From Pseudomonadota bacterium (GTDB lineage Bacteria > Pseudomonadota > Gammaproteobacteria > Burkholderiales > SG8-39), in NCBI GenBank assembly GCA_021848555.1, contig JAJZUN010000022.1:1-14132 (forward strand): DNA of 14,132 nucleotides, in the 5' to 3' direction. The translations under genes were made by a program, and so were the position numbers. The notes below the pieces were generated by a model, which saw nothing but the letters and a program-made list of their open reading frames with translations, had not been told where the DNA came from and ran no database searches. Positions within the stretch are counted from its first letter, which is position 1; every line of letters starts with the position of its first letter. Positions 1 through 7,865 of the stretch are shown one piece after another.

Positions 1-836
1 GCCAGCCAGGCCGCCCCCTGGCGCGCCATGCGCTCGATCTCGGCGCGGATCTCATCGAGCGCCAGTAGGTCCTGGTTGTAGGTGTTCTCGCTGGAGGAGG
101 ACTTGTGCGGCCGGTTCGGCACCACCGGCCGCGCATCCTCTCCTTGCGCCAGCCGCTGCAGCACCCCGGCCAGGCTGCCTACCGCGCGCTGCAGCAGCAA
201 AGGGTCGGCGCTGCGCACCTCGACCAGGCGCGCTATGCCGATCTTCTTCAGTTTTCCCGCGGTGACCGGCCCCACGCCCCAGAGCGCGTCCACCGGCAGC
301 TGCTGCAGAAAGGCCTCGACGCGGCCCGGCGAAATCACCGTGAGGCCGTCGGGTTTCTGCCAGCCGGAAGCGATTTTGGCGAGGAATTTGTTAGGCGCGA
401 CCCCGGCGGAAGCCGTCAAGCGCGTCTCCTCCAGGATGCGCTGCTTCAGCCGTTTCGCCACCGCGGTCGCCAGGGCTTCGCCCCAGCGGTTTTCGGTGAC
501 GTCCAGATACGCCTCGTCCAGCGACAGCGGTTCGACCAGGGGCGTGCAGGAGCGGAAGATTTCGAACACCTGCTGCGACACGGCGCGGTAGCGCTGAAAA
601 TCGGGACGCACCACGACGAGCTCCGGACACAGGCGCAGCGCGCGCGCCATGGGCATCGCCGAACGCACGCCGAAGGCGCGCGCCTCGTAGCTCGATGCCG
701 CCACCACGCCGCGCGCATCCGCCTGGCCGCCGACCGCTACCGGCCTGCCGCGCAGCGTGGCGTCGTCGCGCTGCTCGACCGACGCGTAGAACGCGTCCAT
801 GTCGACGTGGATGATGCGGCGGACGCTGGCTGTCAC
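1..836 (-). CDS. dinB: DNA polymerase IV (Y-family), 3' end outside window
   Basis: Translesion DNA polymerase that extends damaged or misaligned primer ends. The 278 visible codons start at GTG 836 and run off the left edge without a stop; the family is usually about 350 residues, so roughly the last fifth, most of the little-finger domain, is missing. Residues 10-17 read HVDMDAFY and 105-112 read SLDEAYLD, giving the metal-binding carboxylates D12, D107 and E108 at the same spacing as D8, D103 and E104 of the E. coli enzyme. The steric-gate position is Y17. LTASAGVAPNKFLAKIAS and the helix-hairpin-helix segment LWGVGPVTAGKLKKIG follow in family order. The GTG was chosen because it stands just before RRIIHVDMD as in relatives; no good Shine-Dalgarno precedes it. 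A promoter-like pair lies 33-61 bp upstream. No LexA box was seen, so SOS control is not shown. Confidence 0.95.
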   Translation of the reverse strand, partial: MTASVRRIIHVDMDAFYASVEQRDDATLRGRPVAVGGQADARGVVAASSYEARAFGVRSAMPMARALRLCPELVVVRPDFQRYRAVSQQVFEIFRSCTPLVEPLSLDEAYLDVTENRWGEALATAVAKRLKQRILEETRLTASAGVAPNKFLAKIASGWQKPDGLTVISPGRVEAFLQQLPVDALWGVGPVTAGKLKKIGIARLVEVRSADPLLLQRAVGSLAGVLQRLAQGEDARPVVPNRPHKSSSSENTYNQDLLALDEIRAEIERMARQGAAWL

Positions 837-868
837 TGAATCTGGATGCGCTTGAACACGGTGCAGGC

Positions 869-897
869 ATTGTTCTATCCCGCCGGCTCGCGGTCAA
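869..897 (-). promoter_or_regulatory. Putative sigma70 promoter of dinB
   Basis: On the minus strand TTGACC (897-892, 5 of 6 to the -35 consensus) is followed after exactly 17 bp by AACAAT (874-869, 4 of 6 to the -10 consensus). Transcription would begin near 862, about 26 nt before the GTG start of dinB. Only spacing and sequence match support it. Confidence 0.4.
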
Positions 898-970
898 TGT
901 GGGAGGGGCGCCCTCGCCCCGACATTCGCCACGATCAAGCACCGATCGGCCCGGGGGCGGGCCTCCTACA
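898..970. repeat. REP-like inverted repeat between the kor operon and dinB
   Basis: The stretch opens with TGTGGGAGG and closes with CCTCCTACA, which are inverted copies with 8 of 9 bases matching. Just inside each end are further GC-rich inverted words (GGGGCGCCCTCGCCCC at 904-919 and GGCCCGGGGGCGGGCC). This layout, two GC hairpins headed by TGTRGGAGG around a spacer, is typical of dispersed extragenic palindromes in GC-rich proteobacteria. It overlaps the TAG stop of the 737-codon gene (966-968). It could protect the 3' end of the operon mRNA or separate it from dinB. There is no T-tract, so it is not a standard intrinsic terminator. Only one copy is visible here. Confidence 0.6.
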
Positions 971-3179
971 GGAACGCCTCCGCGCGCTTCATCAGCTCGT
1001 CCAGTCCGGGCTCTTTCGGATTGCGCGGCTTGCCCGGATGAATGATGGCGACCTGGCAGGCTTCGGCGGCCTCGACCAGCTGTGCGTAGGTTCCGGCGCC
1101 GATGTCGGCGATGTAGGCCTGCTTGTCGTCGTTATACTTGAACATCTTGTTGTTGAGATTGGTGCACTCGTTGCAGGTCGCGCAGCGCGGCGTCTCGATG
1201 TAGGCCTCGTCGGGGGAGCGCGACTCTTCTTCCGCAGGCGCGCTCGCCGCGGCTGGCGCGGCAGACGCGCTGGCCGCTATGGTTACGGCGGCGGAAGGTG
1301 CCAGCGGCTTGTGCGTTTCGGTTTCCTGCTGCATGCGCTCTTCCCAGGACTTGCGTTCGCGCGCGAGCAGCTTCTCCGCGTGCGAATTGTGCACCCCGCC
1401 CAATTCCTGCAGGCTGTGCCACATCTCGCGGCAGCGGCGCGCTTCCCGGATCAGTTTTTCGTCGACTATCACTTTCTGCAGCACGTTGCCGGCATCGACC
1501 ATCAGCAGGCTCGGCACTTTGTCGGGCAGGCCTTTCCTTTCGCGCGACAGCGACTCGTCGACCGCGATCATGCTGCCGTTCCACTTGGCGCGCGGAACGC
1601 GTGCGAGGTGCCTGGCGTAGCGCCGGTCGCTGGCGAAGAAATCGACCAGCGTGAAAGCCAGGTCCTCGGTCACCCTCTGGTGCTCCTCGTCCTCGTAGGA
1701 AAAACCCTGGACCGGCCAGTCCAGATCCACCTGCGAATTGGCCTCCAGATAAAAACGCGCAGCCCAGTTCGCGCCCGCGGACGGGTCGTAGGTGAATGCG
1801 GGGAAGGCGCGCGATTCCATCGCCGCAGCCGCCATCAGATACGGCGGCAGGTCGGACGCCTTGGCGCTGGCTCCGGAAAATACGCTGAACAGCGCCGGCC
1901 CGCGATAAGTCAGCCCGCGCAGCATGCGCTCGCGGAAGCGGTAGAGGTTCGAACTGGCCGATTGCAGCACATACACCTCGTTCAGGCCGATCGCCATGTT
2001 GGCGATCTGCCGGCTGCGCATGCCTGCGGTGAGGCTGCCTTCGCCGCCGGTGGATTCTTCGAGGATATCGTCGATCTGCAGCAACACCTTGATCGGCAGG
2101 CCGGAAGAAAGTATTTCCATCAGCTGGGCGTGTTCCTGCGCCTGCAGTTTTCCGGCATTAACGCAGACCAGGTAATCGGGGAACGGCGCCAGGTCCTGCG
2201 GGTCTAGCCCGTTCGCGCCGAATTGCTCGAACAAGGCGTCGTGCTTGGCTTCGCTGTACTGGCCGTCGATCTCCAGTTCGGCCACGGCGATCGCGCGGGC
2301 CAGCTCGATCAGCTTGGGCATGCGCTCGCGGAATGCGGCCAGCGCGTCGCCGCAACTGTCGAACAGGAAGGAGTAGGGCTTCGCGGCAGCGGTTTTTTTC
2401 GCCGGCGCCGCCGGAGCGGGAAAGAACTGCTGCGCGCCCAGCACATCGAGCAGGGCGCGGATGCGTTTGCGCCGGCTCTCGGGGAACTGGTCTTTCGGCA
2501 GGGCTTTGGACAGCATGCGCGACATCGCGTCGAAGTCGAAGGCGTCGCCGAAGCCGCTGCCTACCGCGGCTTTCAGATGCTTGGCGCTGCGCCCGGCTTC
2601 GGAGCGCTCATAATCGGATTTGAGGATGTTCGACAGCTTGAGCATCACCCGGTCCAGGTCCTTGCGGAAGTCCGCGGCTTTCTGCTTTTGCACCGCGGCC
2701 CAGGCATGCTGCAGCAGGCGCGCGGGCAGGGCCGCATCGCAGTCCGCGACTTCGCCGTCCAACTTGATCGCGCCGCGGGTGCGGCGCAGGCTGTCTTCTA
2801 AGCTCTTGTCCGCGCCCTTGGCGAGGCGTCCCGCCGCCTTCTCCCACAGCGCGGACAGGGTCCCGGCGGCACCGCCCGAGGCAAGGGTGCGTATCTCCTG
2901 CTCCAGGCGCAGCGCATGCTTGCGTATGCGCTCGCCGTCGCTGCCTTTCGCGACGCTGGCGAGCGCGCCGTCGATCAGGCCCGACAGCGACTGCGCGAAC
3001 AGCGCGTCGGTGCGGCCGGGGACCAACAGCAGCGGAAAATCGTAGCGCAGCTGCGTGAGTTCCCGGTATCCGGCAAACAGGGCCGGGCGCAGGCCCAGTC
3101 CGTCGACCGCATCCAGGTGCTCGCTCGGGCGCCTGCCGGTCAAGAAAAAAGCAACGTGTGCTTGAGTGTCAGCTTCCAT
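966..3179 (-). CDS. Uncharacterised protein: degenerate PFOR-beta-like domain fused to a C-terminal single-cluster ferredoxin
   Basis: A 737-residue soluble protein; I do not know a name for it. The C-terminal about 75 residues are a ferredoxin domain: C666-x2-C669-x2-C672 and distal C708 in AEACQVAIIHPGKP can bind one [4Fe-4S] cluster. The Cys that would serve a second cluster is Asn676. An Ala/Pro-rich linker (about 623-654) precedes it. Residues about 335-467 resemble in order the thiamine-binding beta region of NifJ-type pyruvate:ferredoxin oxidoreductase: LSSGLPIKVLLQIDD, NEVYVLQSASSN, RGPALFSVFSG, FPAFTYDP. No GDGD-type thiamine-diphosphate motif is present, so this part is probably not catalytic. 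Residues 1-330 are mostly helical and unrecognised. The gene is last in the nfn-kor operon, 90 bp after korB, with ATG 3179 behind a weak AGG. It may be the dedicated electron acceptor or an adaptor for KorAB. The ferredoxin call is firm; the PFOR resemblance is by eye. Confidence 0.8.
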   Translation of the reverse strand: MEADTQAHVAFFLTGRRPSEHLDAVDGLGLRPALFAGYRELTQLRYDFPLLLVPGRTDALFAQSLSGLIDGALASVAKGSDGERIRKHALRLEQEIRTLASGGAAGTLSALWEKAAGRLAKGADKSLEDSLRRTRGAIKLDGEVADCDAALPARLLQHAWAAVQKQKAADFRKDLDRVMLKLSNILKSDYERSEAGRSAKHLKAAVGSGFGDAFDFDAMSRMLSKALPKDQFPESRRKRIRALLDVLGAQQFFPAPAAPAKKTAAAKPYSFLFDSCGDALAAFRERMPKLIELARAIAVAELEIDGQYSEAKHDALFEQFGANGLDPQDLAPFPDYLVCVNAGKLQAQEHAQLMEILSSGLPIKVLLQIDDILEESTGGEGSLTAGMRSRQIANMAIGLNEVYVLQSASSNLYRFRERMLRGLTYRGPALFSVFSGASAKASDLPPYLMAAAAMESRAFPAFTYDPSAGANWAARFYLEANSQVDLDWPVQGFSYEDEEHQRVTEDLAFTLVDFFASDRRYARHLARVPRAKWNGSMIAVDESLSRERKGLPDKVPSLLMVDAGNVLQKVIVDEKLIREARRCREMWHSLQELGGVHNSHAEKLLARERKSWEERMQQETETHKPLAPSAAVTIAASASAAPAAASAPAEEESRSPDEAYIETPRCATCNECTNLNNKMFKYNDDKQAYIADIGAGTYAQLVEAAEACQVAIIHPGKPRNPKEPGLDELMKRAEAFL

Positions 3180-3269
3180 GTCTTTATCAACCTGCCTTGA
3201 TGTGCTATCGATGACGGCGCGCGGGGTGCTTGCGGCAGCGGCGCGCGCCGGCCCTTTATGCTCTTTTCC

Positions 3270-4268
3270 CTAAGCTGCTTTTTGCTCCGCTCCCTGCGGC
3301 CAGATGGTGTACTTGTCCAGCTCCGCGTTGAGCCCGGCGCGCGTCAGATCGGGCGTGCGCAGCTTGTCGGTGAGCCGCAGATCCTCGTAGCAGGGAACCG
3401 CCGGGTTCTTGTACAGGATGCCGACCGGGATAATGTCGGTGTTGGAGGCGATTTCGCGCGCGCGGTCGATGTTCAGCGGGTCGTGCTCCAGCTGGTTCTT
3501 GTACACCCGGGACATGCCCGCCGAGAGCTGCAGGCCGTTGGCGTGATTCAGCAGCTGCACCTTGTTGGGGTCGTGCATCCACGGGTCGAGCGCCTTCGGC
3601 AGCCACTCGGGGCAGCGCTGGATGATGCGCACGAAAGACAGGCCGCGGTGATGGTAGGCCGCCTTGACGATGTCGAACAGCACCTCCGGTATCCAGTCGG
3701 CCGCCTGCGCCACGAAAGAAACGTTCTGCACGCCCAGGGTCACCGTCAGGGGGTTCAGCGCTTCGAGGTAGCTGCCGCGCGGGGTGGTGTTGCTCTTGGT
3801 GCCGATCGGCGAAGTGGGCGAAGCCTGTTTCTTGGTCAGGCCGTAAATCTGGTTGTCGTGCAGGAACACCGTGAGGTTCATGTTGTAGCGGATGGCGTGG
3901 ATCCAGTGCGCCGCGCCTATGCTGGTGCAGTCGCCGTCGCCGGTGTTGACGAACACGGTCAGGTCCGGCCTGGACATTTTCACGCCTTCGGCCACCGGCA
4001 GCGCGCGGCCGTGGATGCCGTGGAAACCGTAGGTCTTCATGTAATGCGGAAAGCGGCTGGAGCAGCCTATGCCGGACACGAACACCGTTTTCTCCGGCCG
4101 CAAGGCTTCGTCGCGGCACAGGCGCTGCACCGCCGCGAGTATGGCGTTGTCGCCGCAGCCGGTGCACCAGCGCGGCACGCCGCTCTGATAGTCTTCCAGC
4201 TCGAAGTGCTCGTCGGTCATCTGCAGCAGGCAGGCCGTGGCGGAATTCATGTCGGACATCATGTTCAT
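3270..4268 (-). CDS. korB: 2-oxoacid (probably 2-oxoglutarate):ferredoxin oxidoreductase, beta subunit
   Basis: Thiamine-diphosphate subunit of a cytoplasmic enzyme that decarboxylates a 2-oxoacid with CoA and reduces ferredoxin. The 332-residue product has the cofactor motif GDGD at 110-113 followed by NQIYGLTKKQ (139-148), the usual GDGx...NxxYGxTxxQ arrangement. Four cysteines, C35 and C38 (WCTGCGDN), C69 (GIGCSS) and C219 (QRCPEW), match the single [4Fe-4S] cluster of two-subunit enzymes. Length is normal for the family. ATG 4268 is preceded by AAAGGTGA at suitable distance; ATGs at codons 3, 4 and 7 are alternatives. The gene lies 29 bp after korA, so translation is probably coupled. 2-oxoglutarate is inferred from similarity in layout and size to the Thauera-type KorAB; pyruvate or another 2-oxoacid cannot be excluded from sequence. 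Confidence 0.92.
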   Translation of the reverse strand: MNMMSDMNSATACLLQMTDEHFELEDYQSGVPRWCTGCGDNAILAAVQRLCRDEALRPEKTVFVSGIGCSSRFPHYMKTYGFHGIHGRALPVAEGVKMSRPDLTVFVNTGDGDCTSIGAAHWIHAIRYNMNLTVFLHDNQIYGLTKKQASPTSPIGTKSNTTPRGSYLEALNPLTVTLGVQNVSFVAQAADWIPEVLFDIVKAAYHHRGLSFVRIIQRCPEWLPKALDPWMHDPNKVQLLNHANGLQLSAGMSRVYKNQLEHDPLNIDRAREIASNTDIIPVGILYKNPAVPCYEDLRLTDKLRTPDLTRAGLNAELDKYTIWPQGAEQKAA

Positions 4269-4297
4269 GGTCTTTTCACCTTTCTGTACTGTTGCTG

Positions 4298-6208
4298 CTA
4301 CTTCTTGAGCTTTTCCAGCATCACGCGGCGGATGGTGCCGGGCTTGATCGGCTGGCCCTTCACCTCGCTAAAGCAGTCGATATCGATCAGGAAACGCGAG
4401 CGCAGCAGGATCGCCATGGACGAATAGCGGCGGTTCGACTCGTCGATGATCTTGTCCTCGGGGCGGTCGCTCCAGTTGCTCTCTATGGTCATGACTTTCT
4501 TGAAGCCCTGCATGATTTCCTTGATGCCCGGCGCCATGGGCTGCAGGAACTGCAGGTGCAGGGAGGACACTTTCTTGCCTTCGGCGCGCAGCATCCCGAC
4601 CGCTTCCTCGATCGCGCCCTTGGTGCTGCCCCAGCCGACCACCAGCAGGTCGCCCTTGGGATCGCCGAACACCGTCGGCGCCTTGAGCGTTTTCTGGAAC
4701 GCGGCCAGCTTCAGGCTGCGAAAGCGCAGCGTCTGTTCGTTGATTTCGGCATCGTAGGCGACATGGCTGTCGCGGTCGTGCGCGAGGCCGGTGAGGGTGT
4801 GCATGCCGCCGGGCTGGCCCGGAATGAAGCGGCGCGCGAGGCCGGTGTCCGCGTCCCAGTCGTAGGGCTTCGCGCCTTCCGGCACCGGGCTCTGGTCTAT
4901 CGGCGGCGCCATCCAGGTTTCGTTGAACACCGGGCGCGGGAAGGGCTGCTGCGAGGTGGCGAGGCCGGCGTCGGTCAGGACCACCACCACCATGTTGAAG
5001 GTTTCCGCGATTTTGCGCGCCGTGATCACCGCGTAGAAGCACTCTTCTATCGTGCCCGGCGCCATCACCACTTTCGGCGCGTCGCCGTGGCTGCCGAAAA
5101 TCGCGGTCATCAGGTCGCCCTGCTCCATCTTGGTCGGCTGGCCGGTGCTGGGGCCGCCGCGCTGGACGTTGACCACGACCAGCGGGATTTCGCCCATGAC
5201 CGCGAGCCCTATCCCTTCCTGTTTCAGCGAATAGCCGGGGCCGGAGGTGATGGTGACCGCACACTTGCCGGCGTAGGAGGCGCCGATGGCGAAAGCGCAG
5301 GCGGCGATCTCGTCCTCGGCCTGGTGCACCATGCCGCCGACCTTCTCGAACACCTCGGACAGATAGTGCGAGGCCGACGTCGCCGGCGTGATCGGGTACA
5401 TGGCGCAGATCTCCATGCCCGAGGAGAGCACGCCCAGGGCCAGCGCCGTGTTGCCGTTGACCACGATCTGCGCTTCGCTAGCGCGCACCGCCGGAATGCT
5501 GTAGCAAAAATCGAGGTGGGCCGCCGCCCACTTGTGCCCGGCTTCGAGCAGCATGATGTTGGAATCGACCACGCTCTGGTCTTTCTTGCCGAAAGCGAGA
5601 ACGATCTGGTCCACCGCGAGCTTCAGCTCCAGGCTATAGATGTAGCACAGCATGCCCAGCGCATACATGTTCTTGCCGCGCCGCGGATCCGCGACCATGG
5701 TGCGGCACTCGCGCTCCATCGGAATCTCGTACACCCGGTAGCCCGCGGCCACGAGCTTGTCATGGGTCTCGATGTAGGACGCCACGATCTTGGTATCGGC
5801 GTGGGTGCGCCACATGTCCTCGAGCAGGATGATGCAGTTGGGTTTGAGCTCTTTCGCCCGCACCCTGCCGAGCAGCACCTGCTCGTTGAACGCCACCACC
5901 ATGTCGGTCTCGTCGCCGCCGTTGGTGATGTAGCCCGAGCCGATGCGGATGCGATTGCCGCTGGCCCCGGCGACGCTGCGCGCCGGCGGGCGGATTTCCG
6001 CGGGGATGATTTCCGTGGTCCAGATGCCGTTGCCCATCTGCGCCGCGATCGCGCCCAGGGACTGGCCGCACTTTTGCGCGCCTTCGCCGGAATCGCTGAT
6101 GATTTCGACGATATGTTCCTTCAGGATCACGGCCCCTTTCCTGCCCACGGGCGCCTCGGCTTTCCTGGCGGGTTTCTTGACCGATTTCTGCAATGTCGTT
6201 TGGTTCAT
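4298..6208 (-). CDS. korA: 2-oxoacid (probably 2-oxoglutarate):ferredoxin oxidoreductase, fused gamma-alpha subunit
   Basis: Partner of KorB. At 636 residues it is the fused form: an N-terminal gamma domain (about 30-215, starting VEIISDSGEGAQKCGQSLG) followed by the alpha domain (about 245-636). The alpha hallmark YPITP is at 271-275, then QAEDEIAACAFAIGASYAG, TSGPG at 321-325 and QRGGPSTGQPTK (349-360). The late part (LLVVGWGSTKGAIEEA) is the usual alpha C-terminal domain. There is no ferredoxin domain in either KorA or KorB, so an outside acceptor is required; the downstream 737-residue protein or NfnAB could serve. Residues 8-24 form a short Lys/Arg-rich extension before the gamma fold. 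ATG 6208 has a weak upstream ACGGAAA. The 76-bp gap to nfnB contains four tandem heptamers. Confidence 0.93.
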   Translation of the reverse strand: MNQTTLQKSVKKPARKAEAPVGRKGAVILKEHIVEIISDSGEGAQKCGQSLGAIAAQMGNGIWTTEIIPAEIRPPARSVAGASGNRIRIGSGYITNGGDETDMVVAFNEQVLLGRVRAKELKPNCIILLEDMWRTHADTKIVASYIETHDKLVAAGYRVYEIPMERECRTMVADPRRGKNMYALGMLCYIYSLELKLAVDQIVLAFGKKDQSVVDSNIMLLEAGHKWAAAHLDFCYSIPAVRASEAQIVVNGNTALALGVLSSGMEICAMYPITPATSASHYLSEVFEKVGGMVHQAEDEIAACAFAIGASYAGKCAVTITSGPGYSLKQEGIGLAVMGEIPLVVVNVQRGGPSTGQPTKMEQGDLMTAIFGSHGDAPKVVMAPGTIEECFYAVITARKIAETFNMVVVVLTDAGLATSQQPFPRPVFNETWMAPPIDQSPVPEGAKPYDWDADTGLARRFIPGQPGGMHTLTGLAHDRDSHVAYDAEINEQTLRFRSLKLAAFQKTLKAPTVFGDPKGDLLVVGWGSTKGAIEEAVGMLRAEGKKVSSLHLQFLQPMAPGIKEIMQGFKKVMTIESNWSDRPEDKIIDESNRRYSSMAILLRSRFLIDIDCFSEVKGQPIKPGTIRRVMLEKLKK

Positions 6209-6226
6209 GTTTTTTCCGTAGCCGCA

Positions 6227-6254
6227 GTTCGTTGTTCGTGGTTCGTGGTTCGTT
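6227..6254. repeat. Four tandem heptamers in the nfnB-korA spacer
   Basis: The plus strand reads GTTCGTT, GTTCGTG, GTTCGTG, GTTCGTT in perfect tandem, varying only at the seventh base. It ends 18 bp upstream of the korA ATG, inside an intercistronic gap. It could be slippage-made or a target for an RNA-binding factor; no function is shown. Confidence 0.75.
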
Positions 6255-6284
6255 GCAGGGCCGAGTCAGTGACCCTCATACGCT

Positions 6285-7781
6285 TTACGCAACGCGCACG
6301 CGCGCGAAATTCCGTTCCCTGGTGTCGATGCCGAATAGCGTGCCGCCATCGCCGCCGGCATAGGGCAACCCGGCATCGCGGATGCCGAGATAGGCCTTCA
6401 TGCCGCGCGCCGCCTTGCGCCCCGCGCCCATGGCCTGGATCACGGTCGCCGCGCCGGTGACGATGTCGCCGCCGGCGAACACGCCCGCCACCGAGGTCGC
6501 GAGGTTCTCGTCGGCGCCGATATAGCCCCATTTGTTCAGCTTCAGCTTCGAGGTCTGCCCCATGATGGGGTTGGCGTTGGTGCCGATCGCGTAGACGATC
6601 AGATCTGTTTCGAAATCGAACTCGCTGCCGGCGACCGGCACCGGGCGGCGCCGGCCGGAGTCGTCGGGCTCGCCCAGTTCCATGCGTATGCAGCGCATGC
6701 CGCGCACGCCGCCCTTGCCGTCATCGAGCACGGCCACCGGAGCGGTGAGCCAGTGGAATTCCACCCCTTCCTGCTCGGCGTGGTGCACTTCCTCGGCGCG
6801 CGCCGGCGCCTCGGTGCGCGAGCGGCGGTAAATGCAATACACCTTCTCCGCGCCCAGGCGCAGGGATACGCGCGTCGCATCCATGGCGGTGTTGCCCGCC
6901 CCGACCACGGCGACGCGTTTGCCTATCGGCAGCGGCGTGTCGAAATTCGGAAAATCCCGGGCGCGCATCAGGTTGCAGCGCGTCAGCAGCTCGTTCGCCG
7001 AGAGCACGCCGTTGAGCGAATCGCCGGGGATGTTGAGCATGGTCGGGTAGCCGGCGCCGACGCCGACGAAGACCGCGTGGAAACCCATTTCGTCTATCAT
7101 CTGCTCGATGGTGAACAGCCGGCCGACCAGGGTGTTGCATTCGAACTTGACGCCGAATTTCTTCAGGTTGTTGATCTCGGCGTCGATCACCTCGTTGGGC
7201 AGGCGGAAATCGGGAATGCCGTATTTCAGCACGCCGCCCGCCTGGTGGAAGGCTTCATACACGGTGACGTCGCAGCCCGCCTTGGCCATGTCCGCCGCGC
7301 AGGCCATGCCCGCGGGACCCGAGCCTACGATCCCGACCCTGAACCGGTTGGGTTCGATATACGGAATGTTGACCCAGCCCTCTTTGATCGCCGTGTCGCC
7401 GACGAAGCGCTCCAGGCGGCCGATGGCCACGGGTTCGAGCGTATCGCCCACGGTGCACACGCCTTCGCACTGGTTCTCCTGCGGGCACACCCGGCCGCAG
7501 ATCGACGGCAGCAGATTGGTGTCGGTCAGGATGTCGTAGGCGCCGCGGAAATTCTTCTCGTTGATCTTCTGGATGAAGCCGGGAATATTGATACCCACCG
7601 GGCAGCCGGAAATGCAGGGCTGGTCCGGGCACATCAGGCAGCGCTCGGATTCGCGCGCCGCATCCTCCAGGCTGTAGCCGCAGGCGACTTCCTCGAAATT
7701 CTTCGCCCGCACCTGCGGATCCTGCTCGCGCATCGGCGTGCGTTCTTGCGGAATGCTGCGTATCGTTTTCTTCTTTGCCAT
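6285..7781 (-). CDS. nfnB: NfnB/GltD-type NAD(P)H:ferredoxin oxidoreductase large subunit
   Basis: Iron-sulfur flavoprotein of the GltD family (498 residues). An N-terminal bi-cluster domain carries C48, C51, C56, C60 (CLMCPDQPCISGCP) and C95, C99, C105, C109 (CGRVCPQENQCEGVC), which can hold two [4Fe-4S] clusters. The FAD-binding Rossmann motif GSGPAGMACA starts at 153 and the NAD(P)H-binding motif GAGNTAMDATR at 294. FAGGDIVTGAATVIQAMGAG (435-454) closes the FAD site. GltD proteins look the same by motifs; the adjacent SudB/NfnA-like gene and the absence of a GltB large subunit favour NfnAB, which moves electrons between NAD(P)H and ferredoxin. ATG 7781 has AGAGGA upstream. It lies between nfnA and korA in the operon. 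Whether this pair bifurcates electrons with NADH, as in clostridia, or simply oxidises ferredoxin with NADP cannot be read here. Such genes are also annotated as sulfide dehydrogenase. Confidence 0.85.
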   Translation of the reverse strand: MAKKKTIRSIPQERTPMREQDPQVRAKNFEEVACGYSLEDAARESERCLMCPDQPCISGCPVGINIPGFIQKINEKNFRGAYDILTDTNLLPSICGRVCPQENQCEGVCTVGDTLEPVAIGRLERFVGDTAIKEGWVNIPYIEPNRFRVGIVGSGPAGMACAADMAKAGCDVTVYEAFHQAGGVLKYGIPDFRLPNEVIDAEINNLKKFGVKFECNTLVGRLFTIEQMIDEMGFHAVFVGVGAGYPTMLNIPGDSLNGVLSANELLTRCNLMRARDFPNFDTPLPIGKRVAVVGAGNTAMDATRVSLRLGAEKVYCIYRRSRTEAPARAEEVHHAEQEGVEFHWLTAPVAVLDDGKGGVRGMRCIRMELGEPDDSGRRRPVPVAGSEFDFETDLIVYAIGTNANPIMGQTSKLKLNKWGYIGADENLATSVAGVFAGGDIVTGAATVIQAMGAGRKAARGMKAYLGIRDAGLPYAGGDGGTLFGIDTRERNFARVRVA

Positions 7782-7805
7782 ATCGTTGTCCTCTAGCCAC
7801 TAGCC

Positions 7806-7844
7806 GGCTGTTCGGCGAACAGCCCCTCGGCGCCGTGCCGGCGC
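7806..7844. other. Two stem-loops in the nfnA-nfnB spacer
   Basis: GGCTGTT-CGGCG-AACAGCC (7806-7824) is a perfect 7-bp stem with a 5-nt loop, and GCGCC-GTGCC-GGCGC (7830-7844) a 5-bp stem. In the minus-strand mRNA both fall after the nfnA stop and before the nfnB ribosome-binding site. There is no U-tract, so termination is unlikely; they may affect mRNA processing or relative expression. Confidence 0.45.
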
Positions 7845-7865
7845 AATCTCAACCGTCAAATCGAG

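Noticed and set aside
837..966. LexA box upstream of dinB
   Set aside because: No CTGT-N8-ACAG-like palindrome found in the spacer.
846..2207. Plus-strand reading frame of 453 codons opposite the ferredoxin-fusion gene
   Set aside because: Antisense shadow in GC-rich DNA; rich in Arg, His and Val with no family likeness, while the minus strand codes a coherent protein.
4292..6460. Plus-strand reading frame of 722 codons opposite korA
   Set aside because: Mirror of the korA codon pattern; korA is unmistakable on the other strand.
7806..7844. Intrinsic terminator between nfnA and nfnB
   Set aside because: No U-tract follows either stem, and the downstream genes fit the same operon.
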